DNA from: Burkholderia sp. Bp9143 | GTDB lineage: Bacteria; Pseudomonadota; Gammaproteobacteria; Burkholderiales; Burkholderiaceae | Assembly (NCBI RefSeq): GCF_003853645.1 | Contig: NZ_QTPO01000003.1 | Span: 1 to 64,000, forward strand | Length of the DNA stretch: 64,000 nucleotides | Direction: 5' to 3' | Shown: piece after piece, positions 17,898 through 26,450 of the stretch | Numbering within the stretch: the first letter of the stretch is position 1 | Layout of the letters: the number at the start of each line of letters is the position of its first letter | The notes under the pieces: generated by a model | What the model saw: only the letters and a program-made list of their open reading frames with translations | Told to the model about the DNA's origin: nothing | Databases searched by the model: none | Translations under genes and position numbers: made by a program

Positions 17898-19046
17898 ATG
17901 ACCGATTCCACCGCTGCTTCCGCCGAAGCCGCCCAGCCCGACGTGCGCGCGTATGTCGCGAACCGCATCGGCTATCTCGAACTGAACCGGTCGAAGGCGC
18001 TGAACGCGCTGTCGGTCGGGATGATCCGCCTAATGCAGCAGGCGCTCGATGCGTGGCGCGACGACACGGAGGTGGTCGCCGTCGTCGTGTACAGCCCGCA
18101 TCCACGCGCGTTCTGCGCGGGCGGTGACGTGCGCTTCTTCCACGAAGCGTGGCAGCGCGGCGACCGCGATGCGGTCGACACGTTCTTCATCGAGGAATAC
18201 ACGCTCAACCATACGATCTTCACCTATCCGAAACCGTACATCGCGTTGATGCACGGCGTCGTGATGGGGGGCGGCATGGGCATTTCGCAGGCGGCGCGGC
18301 ATACGGGCGGCCTGCGTGTCGTTACCGATTCGACGAAGATGGCCATGCCCGAAACGCGCATCGGCCTGTTCCCGGACGTCGGGATGAGCTGGTTCCTCGC
18401 GCGCACGCCGGGCGCGATCGGCCGCTATCTCGCGGTGACCGGCGCGACGCTGGACGCGGCCGGCGCACTGTATGCGCGGCTCGCCGACGTCTACCTGCCC
18501 GATGCCGCGCTGCCGGCGCTGCTCGATACGCTGCGCGGCGCGCACATCGACAACGGCGCGCAGGCCGTCGCGTGCGTGGCCAACGCGGCTGCCTCGCACA
18601 AGGTCGTGCCGACGCCCGACACGTCGGCGCTGGCCGACGCGCGTGCCGGGATCGACCGGTATTTCGCGCAAGCCGATATCGGTGCGATTCTTGCGTCGCT
18701 CGACGCCGAGCAGGATTGCGCCGAAGTCGACGGATGGGTCGAGAAGGCGACGCACGCGATGCGCAGCCAGCTGTCGCCGCTGTCGATGGCCGTGTCGCTC
18801 GAAGTCGTCGAACGGGCGCGCGGTGCGACGATGGCCGATTGCCTGCGGCGCGATCTCGACCTCACGCGTTCGACGTTCGCGCGCGGCGACGTGATCGAAG
18901 GCGTGCGCGCGCTGATCGTCGACAAGGACAACCAGCCGGTCTGGCGTTTCAGGTCGACTGCCGATATCGACCGGGCCGACGTGCTCGCGATGTTCGACAG
19001 CCCGTGGACGCCCGACACGCATCCGCTGCGCGACCTGAAGGACTGA
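17898..19046 (+). CDS. Enoyl-CoA hydratase/3-hydroxyisobutyryl-CoA hydrolase family protein
   Basis: A 382-residue crotonase-fold protein of the ECH_2 (3-hydroxyisobutyryl-CoA hydrolase) subgroup, larger than plain enoyl-CoA hydratases. Oxyanion-hole segments are FCAGGDVRFF and GVVMGGGMGISQAA, with the subgroup-typical PETRIGLFPDVGMSWFL. A role in valine breakdown is likely but unproven. ATG 17898 has GGATGG at a good distance; an ATG at 17889 is an alternative adding three residues. A strong hairpin follows. Confidence 0.88.
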   Translation: MTDSTAASAEAAQPDVRAYVANRIGYLELNRSKALNALSVGMIRLMQQALDAWRDDTEVVAVVVYSPHPRAFCAGGDVRFFHEAWQRGDRDAVDTFFIEEYTLNHTIFTYPKPYIALMHGVVMGGGMGISQAARHTGGLRVVTDSTKMAMPETRIGLFPDVGMSWFLARTPGAIGRYLAVTGATLDAAGALYARLADVYLPDAALPALLDTLRGAHIDNGAQAVACVANAAASHKVVPTPDTSALADARAGIDRYFAQADIGAILASLDAEQDCAEVDGWVEKATHAMRSQLSPLSMAVSLEVVERARGATMADCLRRDLDLTRSTFARGDVIEGVRALIVDKDNQPVWRFRSTADIDRADVLAMFDSPWTPDTHPLRDLKD

Positions 19047-19073
19047 CGCGCCGCGGTATCGAAGCGAAAAGCA

Positions 19074-19105
19074 AAATGGCCGCCTGCATGTGCAGGCGGC
19101 CATTT
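19074..19105. terminator. Bidirectional terminator between convergent genes
   Basis: AAATGGCCGCCTGCA-TG-TGCAGGCGGCCATTT, 15-bp perfect stem, between the crotonase gene and the convergent membrane-protein gene. Confidence 0.85.
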
Positions 19106-19166
19106 CATTTGCGGATGCCGATCCGGCTCGGCGGCGGCGGGCCGGGGCCTCGCCGCAAGACGTGCA

Positions 19167-19607
19167 TCATTCGTCGCCGGCGTCGTCCGACATGAACGCG
19201 CGCATGAACACGAGCGCGCCGAAGCCCCACACAGCGTTCGCCGCGAAACCGGCCGCGAGCACTGGCATCATGTTGCCCGACGGCCAGATCCCGCGCAGCG
19301 GATCGATCGCGAACACGCGGGCGGCCGTTAGCACGATGCCGCCGAACACCAGCGCGCCGATCCACGGCGCTTCGCGGTCAGGCGACACGCGCAGCAGCCA
19401 CGCCATCGGGATCGCACAGCACGCACTGATCAGCGCGTTCGCGACAAATTCAGGAATGCCGAGCGGCGCGAACGGTTGCGTGGAGAACCCGGCGGCGGCG
19501 ATCAGGTCGGCCGTGTGCAGGAGCGCGAGTGTCGCTTCGCGAAAGAAGAGGGCGGCCAGGAAGCCGGACAGGAACGGCAGGATGACTTTCTGCATCGATG
19601 AGTGCAT
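19167..19607 (-). CDS. Predicted four-helix inner-membrane protein, unknown function
   Basis: 146 residues with roughly four hydrophobic segments (LPFLSGFLAALFF, FVANALISACCAIPMAWLL, WIGALVFGGIVLTAARVF, MMPVLAAGFAANAVWGFGAL) and an acidic C-terminal tail. No catalytic motif was recognised. Start is ATG 19607 or, four residues later, ATG 19595 (MQKVILPF). It is convergent with the crotonase gene and divergent from ssuD. Confidence 0.75.
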   Translation of the reverse strand: MHSSMQKVILPFLSGFLAALFFREATLALLHTADLIAAAGFSTQPFAPLGIPEFVANALISACCAIPMAWLLRVSPDREAPWIGALVFGGIVLTAARVFAIDPLRGIWPSGNMMPVLAAGFAANAVWGFGALVFMRAFMSDDAGDE

Positions 19608-19726
19608 TGCAGGCGCGGCCGGCCGGGGCTGTCCGCGCGAAGTTGTTCGGATAGGTGCGTCATTATAGGGCCCGGCCGACGCGATATTCGCTGGAGCGTC
19701 GTGCTAATCACGAAAGCGGAAAACCT

Positions 19727-19771
19727 AAGCTCAAAAAAATCGTTCCAAAGCCCTGCACCGATCCATAGACT
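19727..19771 (+). promoter_or_regulatory. Probable ssu promoter with AT-rich activator region
   Basis: An AT-rich tract (AGCTCAAAAAAATCGTTCC) lies just upstream of a -10-like TAGACT at 19766-19771 with no good -35, as expected for a LysR-type (SsuR/CysB) activated promoter. The surrounding 19608-19936 holds no gene. The sbp promoter has the same arrangement. Confidence 0.45.
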
Positions 19772-19936
19772 GATTTCCCAGAAACAGCCGTGCAATCGCG
19801 TACTCGCCCGCGGCACGGCCTGACCGGCGAGCCATCCCGATTCGAACGCACACCATGCATGCGTCGCTCATTCGCGACGCGAGCAGGGCCTCGTTTTATC
19901 CAAATTCCGGCAAGGACAGTCAAGCAGGAGCAGCAG

Positions 19937-21094
19937 ATGAATGTTTTCTGGTTTATTCCCACGCACGGCGACAGCCGTTACCTCGGCACCGCCGAAGGCG
20001 CGCGCGCCGCGGATTACGATTACTTCAAGCAGATCGCCGTCGCGGCCGACACGCTCGGCTATGAAGGCGTGCTGCTGCCGACCGGCCGTTCCTGCGAGGA
20101 TGCGTGGGTCGTCGCGTCGAGCCTGATTCCGGCGACGCAGCGTCTGAAATTCCTGGTCGCCGTGCGTCCCGGCATCGCATCGCCCGGCCTTGCGGCGCGG
20201 ATGGCCGCGACGTTCGATCGTCTGTCGGGTGGCCGCCTGCTGATCAACGTCGTGACGGGCGGCGATGCCGCCGAGCTCGAAGGCGACGGACTGTTCGCCG
20301 ATCACGATACGCGCTACGAAATCACCGACGACTTCCTGAACATCTGGCGCGGGCTGCTGTCCGCATCGCACGACAACGGCGGGTTCGACTACATCGGCAA
20401 GCATCTTCAGTCGAAGGGCGGCAAGGCGCTGTATCCACCCGTGCAGCACCCGCATCCGCCGTTGTGGTTCGGCGGATCGTCGCCGGCCGCGCACGCGATC
20501 GCCGCGGATCACATCGACACCTATCTGACCTGGGGCGAGCCGCCCGAGGCCGTCGCGAAGAAGATCGCCGACATCCGTGCCCGCGCCGAGGCGCGCGGCC
20601 GCAAGATCAAGTTCGGCATCCGCCTGCACGTGATCGTGCGCGAGACCGAGGACGAAGCGTGGCGCGATGCCGAGCGCCTGATCAGCCGTCTCGACGACGA
20701 GACGATCGCCCGCGCGCAGAAGGCATTCGCGAACATGGATTCGGAAGGCCAGCGCCGGATGGCCGCGCTGCACGGCGGCAAGCGCGGTGGCCGCGAGGCC
20801 CTCGAGGTGTATCCGAACCTGTGGGCCGGTGTCGGTCTCGTGCGCGGCGGCGCGGGTACCGCGCTCGTCGGCAACCCCGAGCAGATCGCGGAACGCATGC
20901 GCGAATACGCGGATCTCGGCATCGAGACGTTCATCCTGTCCGGCTATCCGCACCTCGAGGAGTCGTACCGTTTCGCCGAGCTCGTGTTCCCGCTGATCAA
21001 GGGCAGCGGTGCGGCGCGGCCGTCCGGCCCGCTGTCGGGGCCGTTCGGCGAGATCGTCGGCAACAACTACCTGCCGAAGGCGAGCCAGAGCTGA
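19937..21094 (+). CDS. ssuD: FMNH2-dependent alkanesulfonate monooxygenase
   Basis: A 385-residue bacterial-luciferase-fold flavin monooxygenase that cleaves C1-C14 alkanesulfonates to aldehyde and sulfite. Full-length with family signatures [56 protein letters not shown], and the C-terminal [18 protein letters not shown] 19937 has CAGGAG upstream; an upstream in-frame GTG adds 49 residues absent from the family. First gene of ssuDCBF here; the flavin reductase ssuE and binding protein ssuA are not beside it. Confidence 0.97.
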   Translation: MNVFWFIPTHGDSRYLGTAEGARAADYDYFKQIAVAADTLGYEGVLLPTGRSCEDAWVVASSLIPATQRLKFLVAVRPGIASPGLAARMAATFDRLSGGRLLINVVTGGDAAELEGDGLFADHDTRYEITDDFLNIWRGLLSASHDNGGFDYIGKHLQSKGGKALYPPVQHPHPPLWFGGSSPAAHAIAADHIDTYLTWGEPPEAVAKKIADIRARAEARGRKIKFGIRLHVIVRETEDEAWRDAERLISRLDDETIARAQKAFANMDSEGQRRMAALHGGKRGGREALEVYPNLWAGVGLVRGGAGTALVGNPEQIAERMREYADLGIETFILSGYPHLEESYRFAELVFPLIKGSGAARPSGPLSGPFGEIVGNNYLPKASQS

Positions 21095-21110
21095 ACGAAG
21101 GAGGCCTGCG

Positions 21111-21923
21111 ATGACAACGAAAACGTCGACGACGGGCGCCGCCGTGGCCGCCCGCGCCTGGCGCGGCATCGCGCCGTGGCTCGTGCCGCTCGCGCTGCTG
21201 GCCGCATGGGAGGTCGGCGCGCGCGTCGGCTGGCTGTCGACCCGCGTGCTGCCCGAGCCGGTGGCGGTCGTGCGTGCCGCGTGGTCGCTCGTGACGTCGG
21301 GCGAGATGTGGGCGAACGTGAAGGTCAGCACTTGGCGCGCGCTGTTCGGTTTCGCGATTGGTGGCGGCGTCGGCCTGGCGCTCGGGCTCGCGACCGGTCT
21401 GTCGAAAGCGGCGGAGGTCGCGCTCGATTCGACGATCCAGATGATCCGCAACATTCCCGCGCTCGCGATGATTCCGCTCGTGATCCTGTGGTTCGGCATC
21501 GACGAGAAGGCGAAGCTGTTCCTCGTCGCGCTCGGCGTGTTCTTTCCGGTCTACATCAACACGTATCACGGGATCCGCTCGGTCGACGCGAACCTGATCG
21601 AGATGGCGAAGAGCTACGGCGTGCGCGGCTTCGCGCTGTATCGCGACGTGATCCTGCCCGGCGCATTGCCGTCGATTCTCGTCGGCGTGCGCTTCGCGCT
21701 CGGGCTGATGTGGGTGATGCTGATCGTCGCGGAAACGATTTCCGCGCAGTCGGGTATCGGCTACATGACGATGAACGCGCGCGAATTCCTGCAAACCGAT
21801 GTGGTGGTGGTCGGCATCCTGCTGTATGCGGTGCTCGGCAAGCTGGCCGACGTGCTGGCGAAATGGATCGAGCGCGTGACGCTGCGTTGGCATCCCGCTT
21901 ATCAATCGGGAGCAAACGCATGA
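21111..21923 (+). CDS. ssuC: Aliphatic sulfonate ABC transporter permease
   Basis: A 270-residue inner-membrane permease of the SsuC/TauC family, six segments, with the ATPase-docking loop ([20 protein letters not shown], then [13 protein letters not shown]). Start ATG 21111 follows GAAGGAGG. Its stop overlaps the ssuB start by 4 bp (ATGA), so the two are translationally coupled. Confidence 0.96.
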   Translation: MTTKTSTTGAAVAARAWRGIAPWLVPLALLAAWEVGARVGWLSTRVLPEPVAVVRAAWSLVTSGEMWANVKVSTWRALFGFAIGGGVGLALGLATGLSKAAEVALDSTIQMIRNIPALAMIPLVILWFGIDEKAKLFLVALGVFFPVYINTYHGIRSVDANLIEMAKSYGVRGFALYRDVILPGALPSILVGVRFALGLMWVMLIVAETISAQSGIGYMTMNAREFLQTDVVVVGILLYAVLGKLADVLAKWIERVTLRWHPAYQSGANA

Positions 21924-22879
21924 ATGCGACGACTTCGGCGGCCGCCTACGGCCCGCTCGCCGGCGCAGACCTCGAGGCCGAACTTGCGCAGGCGCGCGTG
22001 ACGGACGACGACGCACGGGATGCGGCGATCGTCGATCGGGACGGCGGTGCGTCCGTCGTTCCGCTTGCACGGCGGCGCACGGGCAGCCCGGCACAGGACG
22101 ACGCGGTGACGCTGTCGGGTGTCGGCAAGCGCTACGGCACGCGCACCGTGCTCGACAACGTCGAACTCGGCATCGCGCGCGGCAGCTTCGTCGCGATCGT
22201 CGGCCGCAGCGGCTGCGGGAAATCCACGCTGCTGCGTCTGGTCGCCGGACTCGAAGCGCCAAGCAACGGGGCGCTCGTGACGCGCGGCGAGGGGGGCGGC
22301 ACGCTCGACACGCGGATCATGTATCAGGATGCGCGATTGCTGCCGTGGAAGACCGTGCTGCAGAACGTGATGCTGGGCCTGGGTCGCGGGGCACGCGATC
22401 AGGCGCGTGCGGTCCTCGATGAAGTCGGGCTGCTCGAGCGCGCGAACGACTGGCCCGCGCAGCTGTCGGGCGGCCAGCGGCAGCGCGTCGCGCTCGCCCG
22501 TGCGCTCGTGCACCGGCCGCAACTGCTGCTGCTCGACGAGCCGCTCGGCGCGCTCGACGCGCTGACCCGCATCGAGATGCATGCGCTGATCGAGCGGTTG
22601 TGGCGCGAGCATCGGTTCACCGCGCTGCTCGTCACACACGACGTGCAGGAGGCCGTCGCGCTCGGCGACCGGATCCTGCTGATCGAGCAAGGGCGCGTCG
22701 CCCTCGATCAGTCCGTGCCGCTCGACCGGCCGCGTGCGCGCGCGTCGGCCGCGTTCGCGGCGCTGGAAGATCGCGTGCTGAAACGCGTGCTCGCCGGCCG
22801 CCCGAGCGGGGGCGATCAGGGCGCGGCGCCTGAAGTCGATGATGTACGACCGGTCGGGCAGATTCGCTGGGCCGTTTAA
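21920..22879 (+). CDS. ssuB: Aliphatic sulfonate ABC transporter ATP-binding protein
   Basis: A 319-residue ABC ATPase energizing sulfonate import. Walker [10 protein letters not shown] is near residue 95, the signature [12 protein letters not shown] near 182, and Walker [14 protein letters not shown] follows. About 65 residues of Asp/Ala-rich, low-complexity sequence precede the ABC domain; E. coli SsuB has no such extension. Starts within the ssuC stop (ATGA overlap). A GC-rich hairpin and then ssuF follow. Confidence 0.95.
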   Translation: MNATTSAAAYGPLAGADLEAELAQARVTDDDARDAAIVDRDGGASVVPLARRRTGSPAQDDAVTLSGVGKRYGTRTVLDNVELGIARGSFVAIVGRSGCGKSTLLRLVAGLEAPSNGALVTRGEGGGTLDTRIMYQDARLLPWKTVLQNVMLGLGRGARDQARAVLDEVGLLERANDWPAQLSGGQRQRVALARALVHRPQLLLLDEPLGALDALTRIEMHALIERLWREHRFTALLVTHDVQEAVALGDRILLIEQGRVALDQSVPLDRPRARASAAFAALEDRVLKRVLAGRPSGGDQGAAPEVDDVRPVGQIRWAV

Positions 22880-22882
22880 ATC

Positions 22883-22902
22883 CGGGCGGCGCCGGCCGCC
22901 CG
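22883..22902 (+). other. Hairpin between ssuB and ssuF
   Basis: CGGGCGG-CGCCGG-CCGCCCG, with a T6 run about 9 bases later (22912-22917). Position and spacing fit a weak attenuator or a stability element that lets part of transcription continue into ssuF. Confidence 0.55.
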
Positions 22903-22936
22903 TTCTCAGACTTTTTTCTTCGGAGCGATCAACCCG

Positions 22937-23152
22937 ATGAGCATCACTGCAATCAACGTACGCAACCAGTTCAAAGGCAAGGTGAAGGAGATCATTCGCG
23001 GGCCCGTGGTGTCCGAGGTCGACGTCGAGACGCCGTTCGGCATCGTCACGTCGGTGATCACGACTCGCTCGGTCGACGAACTCGAGCTGAAGGTCGGCGC
23101 GGAAGTCGTCGCGCTCGTGAAATCCACCGAAGTGTCGATCGCGCGCCTCTGA
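22937..23152 (+). CDS. ssuF: Molybdopterin-binding TOBE-domain protein SsuF
   Basis: 71 residues, a single Mop/TOBE domain (RNQFKGKVKEIIRGPVVSEV, then TSVITTRSVDELELKVGAEV, LVKSTEVSIARL). Such molbindins bind molybdate or oxyanions. In Pseudomonas putida a gene of this type, ssuF, closes the ssu operon and is needed for sulfonate use; position and size here match. How it helps SsuD is not known. Confidence 0.93.
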   Translation: MSITAINVRNQFKGKVKEIIRGPVVSEVDVETPFGIVTSVITTRSVDELELKVGAEVVALVKSTEVSIARL

Positions 23153-23165
23153 ACGTGTTTTCGGT

Positions 23166-23214
23166 GCCGGCGCCGCGGACGGGCCGCCTGGTCGTCCGTG
23201 GCGCCCGGCTTTAT
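23166..23214 (+). terminator. Terminator of the ssu operon
   Basis: A long imperfect stem (GCCGGCGCCGCGGACG pairing with CGTCCGTGGCGCCCGGC) followed by TTTATT, 13 bp after the ssuF stop. Confidence 0.75.
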
Positions 23215-23291
23215 TGTCGAGCGTTTGCCTCCGTATTCGGCGTCCGGACGAAGTGCTAGGATGGAGCGACACCGACGCCGGAGGCCAACGC

Positions 23292-23489
23292 ATGACCCCC
23301 ATCCTTTCTCCCGAAGCCATCGAGGCGCTGAAGTGGATCGACCAGTTCGGCGACAGCCGGCCGGTCCCCGCCGCGTTCGACGATGTCGTCTATGCGTTGC
23401 TGAACGAAGGGTTGATCTACCAGGCGGCAGCCGACCGTGTCGACCTGACCGCCGACGGCAAATCCATCTTGTCTAACGAATGCGATTGA
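23292..23489 (+). CDS. Small hypothetical protein (65 aa)
   Basis: 65 residues, slightly acidic, no signal or membrane segment. The sequence (ILSPEAIEALKWIDQFGDSR ... LINEGLI-like helix ... LTADGKSIL) reads like a compact winged-helix or other small helical fold, but no family was recognised. ATG 23292 follows GGAGG (23281-23285). Upstream in-frame codons lie over the ssuF terminator region and are unlikely to be coding. Confidence 0.7.
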   Translation: MTPILSPEAIEALKWIDQFGDSRPVPAAFDDVVYALLNEGLIYQAAADRVDLTADGKSILSNECD

Positions 23490-23544
23490 GCGCACGGCAC
23501 CGGCCGCCGAGGCGGCCGGGCGCTGCGTCGCCACGGAGCGAGCG

Positions 23545-23799
23545 ATGGAACCGAGAGGCAGCGATCTCGGCGATTTCAGCGAGCCGTACCGCGGCTACGA
23601 GATCGAGGTGAAGACCGAGCAGGTGTGGGACGGCGAGCATGCGCACTACCGCGTGCTGCAGGGCGCGGCCGTGCGGATCGATTGGCGGCTCGTGAAAGTC
23701 GACGGGATTCTGCTGACCGAACGGCGCGTGATCGAGCGCGTACTCGACGAGGCGCGGCGGGCCGTCGACGCCGAACTGGGTGAGGGTGGGCCGGTCTAG
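23545..23799 (+). CDS. Small hypothetical protein (84 aa)
   Basis: 84 residues, acidic, soluble; a central YRGYEIEVKTEQVWDGEHAH region followed by an amphipathic helix (RRVIERVLDEARRAVDAELG). Start ATG 23545 follows GGAGCG. No recognised family. Same strand as the 65-residue protein, 55 bp away. Confidence 0.65.
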   Translation: MEPRGSDLGDFSEPYRGYEIEVKTEQVWDGEHAHYRVLQGAAVRIDWRLVKVDGILLTERRVIERVLDEARRAVDAELGEGGPV

Positions 23800-23877
23800 T
23801 CAGGCTGCCGGGCCGGCCTGGTCGCGTTGCGGTAAAATGTTCGGTTGTTTCCCGCTCCGCTTGCTGCCCCGAATTCC

Positions 23878-24912
23878 ATGTCCGCACCGTCCTCGCTTCC
23901 TCCCCGCCGCGTTTCCGTGGCGCCCATGCTCGACTGGACTGACCGTCATTGCCGGTCGTTCCATCGCACGCTGACGCGCGACACGTGGCTTTATACGGAA
24001 ATGATCACGACGGGCGCGTTGCTGTTCGGCGACGCCCAGCGGCATCTCGCGTTCACGCCGAACGAATCGCCGGTCGCGTTGCAACTGGGCGGCAGCGAAC
24101 GGGACGATCTCGCGCGCGCCGCGAAACTCGGCGAGCAATGGGGCTATGACGAGATCAACCTGAATTGCGGCTGTCCGTCCGAGCGCGTGCAGCGCGGTGC
24201 GTTCGGCGCGTGCCTGATGAACGAGCCGCAGCTCGTCGCCGACTGCGTGAAGGCGATGCGCGATGCGGTCTCGGTGCCGGTCACGGTCAAGCACCGGATC
24301 GGGGTCGACGCGGTCGAGGACTATGCGTTCGTGCGGGACTTCGTCGGCAAGGTGGCGGAGGCGGGCTGCGAGACATTCGTGGTGCACGCGCGCAATGCAA
24401 TCCTGAAGGGGTTGTCGCCGAAGGAGAACCGCGAGATACCGCCGCTCAAGTATGACTATGCGTATCAGCTGAAGCGCGATTTCCCGTCGCTGGAGATCGT
24501 GATCAACGGCGGGATCAAGACGCTCGACGAAGTCGCGCAGCATCTCGAGCATGTGGACGGCGTGATGCTCGGTCGCGAGGCTTATCACAACCCGTATGTG
24601 CTCGCGGGCGTCGATGCGCGCTTCTATGGGTCGACCGCCGCGGTATCGACGCGCGAAGAGGCCGAGGCGAAACTGATTGAATACTGCGCGGCGGAACTGA
24701 AGCGCGGCACGTATCTCGGCGCTATCGTCCGGCACGCCCTCGGGCTGTATCGCGGTGTCGCGGGTGCGCGCGGCTGGCGTCGCGTGCTGTCGGACAACAA
24801 GAAGCTCGCGCGTGGCGATCTGGCCGTGTTCGACGAGGCGCGTACGCATCTGAACGACGCTCTCGAAAATTTTGAAAAAAATGCTTTGCAAGACGGAAAA
24901 GTCTTCGTATAA
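23878..24912 (+). CDS. dusA: tRNA-dihydrouridine(20/20a) synthase
   Basis: A 344-residue FMN-dependent enzyme reducing U20/U20a in tRNA D-loops. The N-terminal TIM barrel shows VSVAPMLDWTDRHCRSFHR and the catalytic cysteine in NLNCGCPSERVQ, phosphate-binding INGGIKTLDE and GVMLGREAYHNP, then a helical tRNA-binding domain. ATG 23878 begins the family N-terminus. Its last codons contain the tRNA-His promoter; the TAA stop lies inside the TATAAT box. Confidence 0.96.
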   Translation: MSAPSSLPPRRVSVAPMLDWTDRHCRSFHRTLTRDTWLYTEMITTGALLFGDAQRHLAFTPNESPVALQLGGSERDDLARAAKLGEQWGYDEINLNCGCPSERVQRGAFGACLMNEPQLVADCVKAMRDAVSVPVTVKHRIGVDAVEDYAFVRDFVGKVAEAGCETFVVHARNAILKGLSPKENREIPPLKYDYAYQLKRDFPSLEIVINGGIKTLDEVAQHLEHVDGVMLGREAYHNPYVLAGVDARFYGSTAAVSTREEAEAKLIEYCAAELKRGTYLGAIVRHALGLYRGVAGARGWRRVLSDNKKLARGDLAVFDEARTHLNDALENFEKNALQDGKVFV

Positions 24913-24913
24913 T
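24886..24913 (+). promoter_or_regulatory. tRNA-His promoter embedded in the 3' end of dusA
   Basis: TTGCAA, 16-bp spacer, TATAAT. The whole -35 and spacer are dusA codons and the dusA stop codon is inside the -10. Confidence 0.85.
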
Positions 24914-24970
24914 CTTGTTCTTCGCTGCTGAACACGAAACGAAACAGCGAAGAAACAAAGCAGTATCAGT

Positions 24971-25047
24971 GGTGGCTGTAGCTCAGTTGGTAGAGTCCAG
25001 GATTGTGATTCCTGTCGTCGTGGGTTCGAGTCCCATCAGCCACCCCA
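24971..25047 (+). tRNA. tRNA-His (anticodon GTG)
   Basis: 77 nt including the extra 5' G-1 that marks histidine tRNA, anticodon loop ATTGTGATT, T-arm GGTTCGAGTCCC and encoded CCA. Only tRNA-His in the window. Confidence 0.97.
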
Positions 25048-25055
25048 AAATTCTC

Positions 25056-25090
25056 AAACAAAACAGGCGCTTCGGCGCCTGTTTTGTTTT
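25056..25090 (+). terminator. Terminator of tRNA-His
   Basis: CAAAACAGGCGC-TTCG-GCGCCTGTTTTG followed by TTTT: a stable UUCG tetraloop hairpin 12 bp after the tRNA. Confidence 0.93.
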
Positions 25091-25420
25091 GCGCGGAAAA
25101 CTTGAAGCAATAGCGTTAATTCGGGCCGCGTCATTTCCAGAGCATTCTGCTCGCAATCAATCCATCCATTTCGTCCAGGTCGATCGGCGTAGTCTCGATA
25201 CTGCGATCGAGCGACTAGTCACGCCATTCGCGCAACGCCAAGCAATCAACGTTGCATCTGCTTGCGAGCCTGCACAGCAAAGCGACGGCCTTGTCACGTC
25301 CGCCGATTTGCAAATTGGCGGAATAAGCCAGCGACTTGGCGTGAACCGCCAATGCTTAACATGCTTTCATTCGTGTAATGTAATGACTTCCTCGTGCCCT
25401 CAGCTTTGCAGGGCCGTTCG
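25091..25420. other. Low-GC stretch downstream of tRNA-His, no intact gene
   Basis: About 330 bp with visibly lower GC than its flanks and frequent stops in all frames. I find no ORF with convincing coding character, no integrase motif, and no repeat of the tRNA 3' end. Position next to a tRNA and composition suggest remnant foreign DNA. Confidence 0.5.
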
Positions 25421-25456
25421 GTCCCGATGAGCCGGAAGGCGTCGGGACATTTTTTT
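25421..25456 (+). terminator. Orphan terminator-like hairpin
   Basis: GTCCCGA ... TCGGGAC stem with a 14-nt loop, followed after one A by seven T residues. No intact gene lies directly upstream, so it is a leftover of a deleted unit or ends an unseen transcript. Confidence 0.6.
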
Positions 25457-25655
25457 GCCGGCGGCGCTGATGCTCGACGGCGACGTCCGCGCGATCGGTT
25501 TCTACGAGCACAACGGCTGGCGACTGGCGGCCGTCGAAAGCCGCTTCATCGGTCGCACGGAGGTCACCGACCGGATCTACGTGATCGAGGTCCAGCAACT
25601 CGTCGGCACCGAATCCAAAGGCCATACGCTGCACGACCCGTTCCGGAGAAGATGA
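25455..25655 (+). pseudogene. C-terminal remnant of a GNAT-family acetyltransferase
   Basis: The 66-codon frame contains GDVRAIGFYEHNGWRLAAVE, the last strand-helix signature of GNAT acetyltransferases (FYExxGW). The N-terminal two thirds, including the acetyl-CoA-binding loop, is absent; instead a terminator-like hairpin abuts the fragment. Best read as a deletion remnant rather than a working 66-residue protein. Confidence 0.6.
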
Positions 25656-25668
25656 AGCGGCGCGTCCG

Positions 25669-26133
25669 TCACTCGCCGCAATACCGCACGAGCAAATCCG
25701 CCTCCGTTTCATGCACCTCGACAGGCAGGCTCGTCGCCCCTGCATACGCCAGATAGCGCGCGCGATGCTGACCGTTCCGGAACGACGCGATGCCGACTTT
25801 CGACAGGCCTGGAATGCCGAGCAGCGTCCGCGTTCTCGTCTCGCGAAACGTGATGAAGGGCATGTCGGGAATCCGGGCTGCGGCCGGGTCGAGGAAATCG
25901 CGGATGCCGGCGGCCTTGCCGGGCGCCCAGTACTGAACCGGCGGCAGCACATAGTCGGTCGTGTCGCGATCGGCGCACGCGAGCAGTTTCGTCAGGTCGA
26001 CCGTCACGACGCGATGCCGCGAGTCGTCGGATGCGAATACCCGCTTGAGATGCGTATAGGCATAGGCGGCATGTCCCGGAAGCTGGATGATCCACACTTC
26101 GACGCCGTCATGTTGTGCCCGAGCGAGTGTCAT
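25669..26133 (-). CDS. Hypothetical protein with ParB-like GxHR motif, possibly plasmid fertility-inhibition (FiwA-like) family
   Basis: 154 residues, no signal peptide. The second half (FLDPAAARIPDMPFITFR, then NGQHRARYLAYAGATSLPVE and VHETEADLLVRYCG) has the NGxHRxxxLxxxGxxxxPVEVHE pattern of the ParB/sulfiredoxin-like fold. From memory it resembles proteins annotated as plasmid fertility inhibition factors in Burkholderia; I hold that name loosely. Its place beside tRNA-His and a GNAT remnant suggests acquired DNA. Confidence 0.65.
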   Translation of the reverse strand: MTLARAQHDGVEVWIIQLPGHAAYAYTHLKRVFASDDSRHRVVTVDLTKLLACADRDTTDYVLPPVQYWAPGKAAGIRDFLDPAAARIPDMPFITFRETRTRTLLGIPGLSKVGIASFRNGQHRARYLAYAGATSLPVEVHETEADLLVRYCGE

Positions 26134-26450
26134 TGTTTCCTTGGGTGGGCAAGCGATTTTTGTGGCCGGAGTGTAGCAGCGCGGCCGCGGCTACGGAGCC
26201 GGCAGATACCCGGAATCGACGGCGCGGAATCGTCCGCGAAAGAACGCGGCGCGAATCGGTTTCGGAGCGGGTACTGGACGGGCACTGGCCATGCATTTTC
26301 AATCGAGATCGACAGCTTGCGAGAATATCGCGATACTGCGAATCGGAATGACACGCGGTCCGGAATTCATACAAGATTCACGCAGCGCGTGACGCCGGAC
26401 CGGCAAGTTGCATCATAAGAACCGAGAGGGCTGATTGGCCGGAGAAAATC
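26134..26450. other. Intergenic region between two unknown genes
   Basis: 317 bp separating divergent unknown genes. No recognisable consensus promoter, tRNA or repeat; it must hold the promoters of both neighbours. Confidence 0.5.

Noticed and set aside
16838..17968. 376-codon minus-strand frame
   Set aside because: Antisense to UPF0303 and SMR genes; no domain signature.
19790..19936. N-terminal extension of SsuD from an upstream GTG
   Set aside because: Adds 49 residues absent from the family and overlaps the promoter region; ATG 19937 has a good ribosome site.
24915..25430. Plus-strand frame running through tRNA-His
   Set aside because: It covers the tRNA and its terminator, and the downstream part has no protein-like pattern.
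25091..26450. Possible prophage or integrative element at tRNA-His
   Set aside because: No integrase, excisionase or duplicated tRNA end was found; only remnant-like sequence remains.
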